Below are positions 38,829-44,423 of a stretch of 44,423 nucleotides of DNA, in pieces. Numbering within the stretch: position 1 is the first letter of the stretch; every line of letters begins with the position of its first letter. Source of the DNA: a virus. Below the pieces are notes generated by a model. That model was not told where the DNA came from. It did no database searches and saw only the letters and a list, made by a program, of their open reading frames with translations. The stretch is taken from the IMG/VR virus record IMGVR_UViG_3300027736_000080, positions 1-44,423 of that record; one strand, written 5' to 3'. A program made the position numbers and the translations under genes.

Positions 38829-41150
38829 ATGAAAATTACAACAGTACAAAAGCGTGATGGCACGCGAGAGCCATTGGCATTGGAAAAATGGCAGGCACAA
38901 ATAGCCAAAGTATGTGCAGGTATAGCAGATGTTAGTCAAAGCATGGTGGAGATCAAAGCCCAAATGCATTTTTATGATGGCATAAGCACACGAGAAATTG
39001 ACGGTGTCACACTCCGAGCCATTGTGGACCTGATAGATGTAGAATCAAACCCTGATGTAGGGCATACTAACTATCAATATGTGGCAGGTAAACAACGACT
39101 CAGCATGTTGCGTAAAGATGTTTACGGAAAATATGAGGTACCTCACTTGTATGAGATTGTGAAAAAGAATGTCACAACCGGACTCTACACTCCAGAACTA
39201 CTAGAATGGTACACGGAAGATGACTGGAATCGTATGAATGATCTGATTGATCATTCTAAAGATGAAACTCTTAGCTATGCTGCTATTGAACAGCTGATTG
39301 AAAAGTATCTGGTAAAGAATCGCAGCACCAAGGAAACATATGAAACTCCACAAATTCGATATATGGTTGCGGCCGCTACTGTATTTCACAAAGAAGAACC
39401 GAACAGCGCGAGAATGCGCTACATCAAAGAATACTACAATGCTGCCAGTGATGGTCTTTTTACATTGGCTACCCCTGTGTTGGCTGGCCTGGGAACTCCA
39501 ACCAAGCAATTTAGTAGTTGTGTGCTTATTCGTAGTGACGATGATTTGGACAGTATTTTTGCTTCGGGAGAGATGATGGCAAAATATGCTAGCAAACGTG
39601 CTGGCATCGGATTAGAAATTGGTAGACTGCGCCCATTGGGTAGTCCCATTCGTGGCGGCGAAATCATGCATACTGGTATGATACCTTTCTTGAAAAAGTG
39701 GTTTGGTGATCTGCGTAGTTGCTCACAAGGAGGTATTCGCAATGCTAGTGCTACTGTGTTTTATCCTATTTGGCATCATCAGTTTGATGATCTCATCGTA
39801 CTTAAAAATAACCAAGGTACAGAAGAGACCCGCGTTCGACACATGGACTATGGAGTGGTCCTTTCCGCCTTCTTCTGGAGACGTTTCAAGAACAAAGAAA
39901 ATATAACATTCTTTGACCCAAACGAAGTGCCCGACTTGTATGAAGCATTTTATAAAAATACTGCACTGTTTGAAGAACTATATGTTAAATACGAAAAGCA
40001 GAAAGGCCTACGTAAAAAGACAATGGCTGCTGAGGAAGTTTTCAAAAGTGGTATTCTCAAAGAACGAACAGACACTGGACGTATCTATCTAGTGTTCATT
40101 GACAATGTGATGGATCAAGGACCATTTGATCCTGAGTATCACACCATTTACCAGAGTAACTTATGCTGTGAAATACTTTTACCAACAAAATCATTCAAAC
40201 GACTTGACGATGCAGAAGGACGCATTGCACTGTGTACACTGGGAAGCGTCAATTGGGGAGCATTCCGTAACCCAGAAGATATGCGGCGCGCTAGCAGGAT
40301 TCTACATAGGAGTCTTAACAATATATTGGATTACCAAGACTTTCTCTCCATTCAGTCTAAACTAAGCAACGACGAAATCCGCCCCTTAGGCATTGGCGTA
40401 ACCAATCTTGCTTATTGGCATGCCAAGCGTGGATTAAAGTATGGCGAAAAAGATGCGCTGGCGGAAGTTAAAACTTGGATGGAACACTTGTCATTCTATC
40501 TCACAGAAGCCTCAGTAGAACTTGCACAAGAACGTGGTGCTTGTGTGGGCAGCGAACACACACGCTATGGTCAAGGAGTGTTTCCTTGGGAATTACGTGC
40601 CACGGGTGTGAACGAACTGACAAACTTTGATCCTGAATTGGATTGGGAAACACTACGCACCAACATGAAAAAACATGGTGTACGTAATGCTACCCAAATG
40701 GCCATTGCACCGGTAGAATCCAGCAGCGTGGTCATCAACAGTACTAATGGTATTGAGATGCCCATGAGTCTGATCAGTGTGAAAGAATCCAAAGCAGGCA
40801 GTCTAACACAAGTGGTTCCTGAATATCACAAGCTAAAGAACCGATATCAATTGATGTGGGAACAAAAAGACTGTGACGGTTACTTAAAAACCGCAGCAGT
40901 ACTAGCAGCCTATGTTGACCAAAGCATCAGCACAAATACTTTTTATAACCCAGCACACTTTGCAGATCGTAAAGTACCAATCACATTGATTGCAAAAAAT
41001 TTGATGCAAGCACATGCCTGGGGTCTTAAAACTTTCTACTACAGTTTGATCAACAAACAAGGTAGTAAATCTCCCGACGAGATAGCACCCACTATGTTAG
41101 AACCAATTGATTTTGATAGTGAAGAAGATTGCGAGGCATGCAAATTATGA
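38829..41150 (+). CDS. nrdA: Class Ia ribonucleotide reductase large subunit
   Basis: This 773-residue protein reduces ribonucleotides to deoxyribonucleotides. It starts with an ATP-cone regulatory domain (about 4-90). Cys231 (SSCVLI) and Cys469 (ALCTLGSVNW) fit the redox-active pair at the active site. NLCCE at 444-448 carries the catalytic Asn444, Cys446 and Glu448. The C-terminal CEACKL supplies the mobile Cys pair (768 and 771) re-reduced by glutaredoxin or thioredoxin; a glutaredoxin is encoded two genes downstream of nrdB. Length matches T4 NrdA (754). The stop overlaps the nrdB start (ATGA). Confidence 0.97.
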   Translation: MKITTVQKRDGTREPLALEKWQAQIAKVCAGIADVSQSMVEIKAQMHFYDGISTREIDGVTLRAIVDLIDVESNPDVGHTNYQYVAGKQRLSMLRKDVYGKYEVPHLYEIVKKNVTTGLYTPELLEWYTEDDWNRMNDLIDHSKDETLSYAAIEQLIEKYLVKNRSTKETYETPQIRYMVAAATVFHKEEPNSARMRYIKEYYNAASDGLFTLATPVLAGLGTPTKQFSSCVLIRSDDDLDSIFASGEMMAKYASKRAGIGLEIGRLRPLGSPIRGGEIMHTGMIPFLKKWFGDLRSCSQGGIRNASATVFYPIWHHQFDDLIVLKNNQGTEETRVRHMDYGVVLSAFFWRRFKNKENITFFDPNEVPDLYEAFYKNTALFEELYVKYEKQKGLRKKTMAAEEVFKSGILKERTDTGRIYLVFIDNVMDQGPFDPEYHTIYQSNLCCEILLPTKSFKRLDDAEGRIALCTLGSVNWGAFRNPEDMRRASRILHRSLNNILDYQDFLSIQSKLSNDEIRPLGIGVTNLAYWHAKRGLKYGEKDALAEVKTWMEHLSFYLTEASVELAQERGACVGSEHTRYGQGVFPWELRATGVNELTNFDPELDWETLRTNMKKHGVRNATQMAIAPVESSSVVINSTNGIEMPMSLISVKESKAGSLTQVVPEYHKLKNRYQLMWEQKDCDGYLKTAAVLAAYVDQSISTNTFYNPAHFADRKVPITLIAKNLMQAHAWGLKTFYYSLINKQGSKSPDEIAPTMLEPIDFDSEEDCEACKL

Positions 41151-42250
41151 GTCAAGCACAATACAATTTAACAACCAAAACAGACTATCTCAATCGCAAA
41201 ATGTTTTTGGACCCAGCAGGTCCAGTGACCATTCAACGGTTTGAAGAAGTAAAATATTCCAAGATTGCCAAATTTGAAGAAACAGCAAGAGGCTTCTTTT
41301 GGCAACCAGAAGAAATTTCTTTGTCAAAGGATGCAACAGATTTTAAAGATGCGTCAGACGCCGTTAAACATATCTTCACCAGTAACCTGCTGAGACAAAC
41401 TGCATTGGATAGTTTGCAAGGCCGCGGACCAACACAGGTATTCATGCCTGTTATTAGTTTGCCTGAGCTAGAAGCACTAGTCTACAACTGGACATTCTTT
41501 GAAACAAATATCCACAGCAAAAGCTATAGTCATATTATCCGTAACATCTACAATGTGCCAAAAGATGTATTCAACACCATACATGACACACAAGAAATTA
41601 TTGATATGGCGTCAAGTGTGGGCAACTATTATGAAAAATTACACCAATTAAATTGTTTCAAAGAGATCAGTCCAGGAACTGTGTCAGAAGAAAGTCATAT
41701 CAAAGCCATTTGGATGGCACTGCATGCCAGCTATGCTTTGGAAGCATTCCGCTTTATGGTATCATTTGCCACCAGTTTGGCCATGGTTGAAAACAAGATC
41801 TTCATTGGTAATGGTAACATCATCAGCTTGATTCTTCAAGATGAACTGTTACACAAAGGCTGGACAGCATACATCATCAATCAGGTGATCAAAGAAGACA
41901 GCCGTTTTGCAGCAATCAAACAAGAGTGCGAAGCCGAAGTTTATCAACTGTATGTGGATGTGATCCGCGAAGAAAAAGCCTGGGCAGATTACTTGTTCAA
42001 CAAAGGCCCAGTAATTGGATTGAATGCAGCCGTACTCAAAGACTTTGTAGACTACACCGCGGTGTCAGCATTGAAAGAAATTGGTATCAAATATCAAAGC
42101 AGTGCGCCCAAGAGCACACCTATTCCGTGGTTCAACAAACATGTGGATACCAGCAAAAAACAAACTGCACTGCAAGAGAACGAATCAACTAACTATGTTA
42201 TCGGAGTCATGAGTGACAGCATTGACTACGATCAATTACCTAACCTTTAA
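41147..42250 (+). CDS. nrdB: Class Ia ribonucleotide reductase small subunit
   Basis: This 367-residue di-iron radical protein starts at the ATG overlapping the nrdA stop. Aligned to E. coli NrdB from memory, the ligands appear as Asp in ALDSLQGR, Glu and His in FFETNIHSKSYSH, Glu in LEAFRFMVSF, and Glu-x-x-His in QDELLHKG; the radical Tyr is in HSKSYSH. Between the first Glu and His the reading is E-T-N-I-H, one residue longer than the ETIH of E. coli. The C-terminus (SDSIDYDQLPNL) is the expected NrdA-binding tail type. Confidence 0.95.
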   Translation: MSQAQYNLTTKTDYLNRKMFLDPAGPVTIQRFEEVKYSKIAKFEETARGFFWQPEEISLSKDATDFKDASDAVKHIFTSNLLRQTALDSLQGRGPTQVFMPVISLPELEALVYNWTFFETNIHSKSYSHIIRNIYNVPKDVFNTIHDTQEIIDMASSVGNYYEKLHQLNCFKEISPGTVSEESHIKAIWMALHASYALEAFRFMVSFATSLAMVENKIFIGNGNIISLILQDELLHKGWTAYIINQVIKEDSRFAAIKQECEAEVYQLYVDVIREEKAWADYLFNKGPVIGLNAAVLKDFVDYTAVSALKEIGIKYQSSAPKSTPIPWFNKHVDTSKKQTALQENESTNYVIGVMSDSIDYDQLPNL

Positions 42251-42289
42251 GGAACACCATAAAAGCATTTGTGCTTAAATGGAGTTGAT

Positions 42290-42913
42290 ATGTATTATCT
42301 AAGAACACCACTATTAGATGTCCCGCAGCATTTGCTGGACAAAATTGTCAACGCTATAGAAGACAAAAATTTAATCCCAACCAACATGCAAGAATATTCA
42401 GAATTCTATTCTTTAGAAGGATTTTCTTTTGATGCTAACTTGCACAATGAAATTATGAATCACAGCAATTACTGTGACTTTTTTTCACTGGTTCCTGATG
42501 AACCTAAGTTGACATTGGTTATTGCAAAATCTAAAAACAATTTTCCTATTCATTCGGACAATTTAAAAAGATCGAGTCTAACTTGTTGCATAAAAGGAAA
42601 TTACGAATTATCATGGTATGTGCCAGATGCAGAACTCAGCAAGAGAGTTATAATCAAAGCTGGGGAACCGCCTTTATATAGTAATGTGCTTAACCCCAAT
42701 ACTCACAAATTGTATATTGATAACAAGATAATAAAGAAAGACAGCGTGATGTTGAATTCATGTGAATCAATATTGTTCAATCACAATACTTACCATACTG
42801 TCTGCGGTAAAGATATTGATATAACGTTGATACAATTTGGTTTCTTAAATATTACACAGCAAGAGCTTGAAAATATCTACAACAAATGGAAATTAGAAAA
42901 GGAAAATAAATGA
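42290..42913 (+). CDS. Putative 2OG-Fe(II) oxygenase-like protein
   Basis: This protein has 207 residues from the ATG at 42290, with GGAG five bases upstream. FPIHSDNLKRSSL contains a His-x-Asp dyad and FNHNTYHTVCGKDIDITLIQ a distal His, followed by Lys rather than a clear Arg. The beta-rich middle (CCIKGNYELSWYVPD) fits the double-stranded beta-helix core. Such genes are frequent in T4-like aquatic phages. It lies between nrdB and glutaredoxin, but no link to nucleotide metabolism can be shown. The substrate is unknown. Confidence 0.6.
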   Translation: MYYLRTPLLDVPQHLLDKIVNAIEDKNLIPTNMQEYSEFYSLEGFSFDANLHNEIMNHSNYCDFFSLVPDEPKLTLVIAKSKNNFPIHSDNLKRSSLTCCIKGNYELSWYVPDAELSKRVIIKAGEPPLYSNVLNPNTHKLYIDNKIIKKDSVMLNSCESILFNHNTYHTVCGKDIDITLIQFGFLNITQQELENIYNKWKLEKENK

Positions 42914-43143
42914 AAGCAATAGTATGGTCCAAAGACCAATGCCCTTACTGCGATCAGGCCAAAGCACTGTTGAAATCGCGCAACATTGAATTTGAAGAAC
43001 GCAACGTGAGCCAAGATTGGACACGTGAACAACTATTAGAAGCAGTACCAAATGCTCGCACCGTACCACAGATCTTCCTAGGCGAAGAACTAGTGGGAGG
43101 GTTCAATGAACTCAGAAAACGTCTTACCACAGAAAGTTTATAA
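42910..43143 (+). CDS. nrdC: Glutaredoxin
   Basis: This 77-residue protein has the CPYC redox motif (11-14), the TVPQIF cis-Pro block near 51-56 and GGFNEL glutathione-side block near 63-68, the classical glutaredoxin pattern. Its expected role is to reduce the C-terminal Cys pair of the NrdA protein encoded just upstream. The start overlaps the preceding stop by four bases (ATGA) and the stop shares one base with the next start. The symbol nrdC follows T4 usage. Confidence 0.93.
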   Translation: MKAIVWSKDQCPYCDQAKALLKSRNIEFEERNVSQDWTREQLLEAVPNARTVPQIFLGEELVGGFNELRKRLTTESL

Positions 43144-43451
43144 TGAAATTATCCGTCAGTACAGGTCAAGTTTATACCTTTAAATTAAACTCAGGAGAAG
43201 AATTAATTGCCAAAGTATCAGACATATCATCAGACGATTGGATCAGCATTGAGCATCCGGTCAGTGTGGCTCCAGGCCCTCAAGGAATGGGACTTGTACC
43301 CAGTTTGTTCACTGCTGATCCTGACGAAAAACTACGGCTAAATACTGCCAGTGTGAGTCTCTATGCACTTACTGATGACCCAGTCAAAATGAAGTACATT
43401 GAAGCAACCACAGGTATCAAAGTACCAGATAAAAAAATCATACTAGGATAA
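43143..43451 (+). CDS. Sm-like small protein
   Basis: This 102-residue protein has an N-terminal beta-rich segment VYTFKLNSGEELIAKVSDIS, similar to the Sm1 strand pair of LSm/Hfq-like folds, followed by WISIEHPVSVAP and a C-terminal tail. I recall related small proteins in T4-like cyanophages. An RNA role would be suggested by an Sm fold, but the resemblance covers only about 30 residues. It overlaps the glutaredoxin stop by one base and precedes a PAAR gene, so it may instead be virion-associated. Confidence 0.6.
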   Translation: MKLSVSTGQVYTFKLNSGEELIAKVSDISSDDWISIEHPVSVAPGPQGMGLVPSLFTADPDEKLRLNTASVSLYALTDDPVKMKYIEATTGIKVPDKKIILG

Positions 43452-43452
43452 A

Positions 43453-43719
43453 ATGCCAGCAGTACAACGTGTAGGAGATAGTGATACCGGTGGTGGAGTA
43501 GTCACCAGCGGATTCAGTTCTGTGCGAGTTAATAATCGTGTTGTGTCGGTAGATGGCAGCCCAGTCAGTCCGCATAGTTCAAAACCTGTACATGTTCCAG
43601 TAACCACCAGTGGTGTTGCTAGTGTCAGGGCCGGCGGAATACCAATCAATGTGACTGGTAATCCAGACACCTGCGGACATGCTAGAACCGGCGGCAGTGA
43701 AAATGTAAGGATTGGTTAA
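43453..43719 (+). CDS. PAAR-motif baseplate spike tip
   Basis: This 88-residue protein fits the PAAR/T4 gp5.4 family: small, glycine- and valine-rich, with repeated SVRVNN, HVPVTTSGVASVRAGG and GHARTGGSENVRIG blocks. His and Cys residues near the start of the C-terminal third (DTCGHA) could bind the stabilising metal. Such proteins sharpen the tip of the membrane-piercing spike. It is preceded by AGGA and followed by a tail-type gene one base after its stop. Confidence 0.85.
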   Translation: MPAVQRVGDSDTGGGVVTSGFSSVRVNNRVVSVDGSPVSPHSSKPVHVPVTTSGVASVRAGGIPINVTGNPDTCGHARTGGSENVRIG

Positions 43720-43720
43720 A

Positions 43721-44423
43721 ATGGCCACCAGCATTTTAACCCCATTACAGCTCACAGCCGCAGCTGCCTTGCTAAACAATCAAGGACTAAAAGCATTGCC
43801 CACAGCATTGGCCTCTGCAATATCACAATACAATTCGTTTACAATAATTGCAGCAATCACCGGAGCTGTTAATAATGCAGCAGGCACCACCTGGTGTTCA
43901 ACTGCTACACTGACTAGTCTTGAAACCATACGCGGAACAGGAACAGGATGCCCTGCACTAGGCGACAGCATACCAGCAGCATACACCACATTAACACCAA
44001 TGGCTAATCCTTCAGGATTAACCGGATTGGTTTCACAAACTGCCAACTACTATCTGGGATACGGAGACAGTGGTAGATTTGCACAAGGATTTATGGCGGT
44101 ACAAGCATTTATCAGTACAACCAACAGTTACATCAACACCGCAGTTAATGCTCCAACATATCTCGGTCCTAGCTTCAGTAGCATGGACAATTTGGTCACT
44201 GCGGATATTACCACAGTCAATTCCGATCTAGAACCGTTTGCAACAGATTTGTCTAGGCAAGGGCAATTGGTCAATTTAAACAAGTTAGAACTGTACGGTA
44301 CACCTGCTGGTCTACTGCAACAAATCAGTGCCGTGGCAAGAATTTCCAATGCCACTGTGCCGGCTGTACAAAATGCGTTGACAGCAGTGGGGTTAACTGC
44401 TACAGATATTCAAAATCTTGTGA
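43721..44423 (+). CDS. Tail/baseplate-type virion protein, 3' truncated
   Basis: The frame is open from the ATG at 43721 to the end of the window, giving 234 codons; the gene continues beyond. It is rich in Ala, Thr, Asn, Leu, with segments SILTPLQLTAAAALLNNQGL, GTGCPALGDSIPAAYT and FMAVQAFISTTNSYINTAV. Such large repetitive proteins follow the PAAR gene in aquatic T4-like phages and are virion components, as I recall. No enzymatic motif is visible in the part seen. The position next to the spike tip suggests baseplate or tail association. Confidence 0.75.
   Translation, partial: MATSILTPLQLTAAAALLNNQGLKALPTALASAISQYNSFTIIAAITGAVNNAAGTTWCSTATLTSLETIRGTGTGCPALGDSIPAAYTTLTPMANPSGLTGLVSQTANYYLGYGDSGRFAQGFMAVQAFISTTNSYINTAVNAPTYLGPSFSSMDNLVTADITTVNSDLEPFATDLSRQGQLVNLNKLELYGTPAGLLQQISAVARISNATVPAVQNALTAVGLTATDIQNLV

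Noticed and set aside
1-44423. tRNA genes, integrase or attachment sites
   Set aside because: No cloverleaf, recombinase motif or paired att-type repeats were found by reading; not excluded without a covariance or profile search.

Overview
The window is a contiguous piece of a T4-like myovirus genome. The calls rest on replication and recombination proteins that can be read directly: gp32-type ssDNA-binding protein, UvsX, UvsY, UvsW, gp61-type primase, gp41-type helicase, class Ia ribonucleotide reductase NrdA/NrdB and a glutaredoxin. Virion genes include a PAAR spike tip, a beta-helix tailspike and a repetitive fibre. The many small conserved genes resemble those of the cyanophage / aquatic T4-like branch rather than coliphage T4. 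No photosynthesis gene is present here, so the host cannot be named. Both ends of the window cut through genes.

Layout: (1) 1-2435, a truncated low-complexity virion-like gene and two small, convergent oxygenase-fold genes. (2) 2629-5442, gp32, then uvsX, a small acidic gene and uvsY. (3) 5451-13819, an eleven-gene glycan island: a nucleotidyltransferase-cupin fusion, three GT-A-like glycosyltransferases, four KpsC/KpsS-like glycosyltransferases and three methyltransferases, arranged as plus, minus, plus blocks. (4) 13822-18277, a small virion-like gene, a KOW/AAA+ ATPase, a tiny membrane protein, an unknown gene and uvsW. (5) 18323-23107, an eight-gene early operon that includes a zinc-finger protein, two tandem SGNH-hydrolase-like genes and a miniature DnaE-like protein. 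(6) 23110-24601, a divergent pair of late genes. (7) 24640-28147, primase, an exostosin-like glycosyltransferase and the gp41 helicase. (8) 28148-35110, mostly virion-type late genes, with a 652-residue protein that joins a Pol-beta-type nucleotidyltransferase to an RNA/DNA-ligase-like domain. (9) 35167-36581, IscU, IscA and a RecB-family nuclease. (10) 36632-44423, tailspike, nrdA, nrdB, an oxygenase-like gene, glutaredoxin, an Sm-like protein, PAAR and a truncated tail or baseplate gene.

Regulation can be read at two levels. Early genes have sigma70-type promoters, all with 17-bp spacers. Virion-type genes have NNTAAATA octamers like the T4 late promoter TATAAATA. At several genes of both classes the promoter lies so close to the ATG that the transcript should start at, or within a few bases of, the start codon (leaderless mRNA). 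Elsewhere, genes are joined by ATGA stop/start overlaps.

No tRNA, CRISPR array or insertion sequence was seen. No stretch over 300 bases lacks a gene; the longest gaps (2436-2628 and 14425-14669) hold promoters. All functional assignments come from reading motifs, with no database search.
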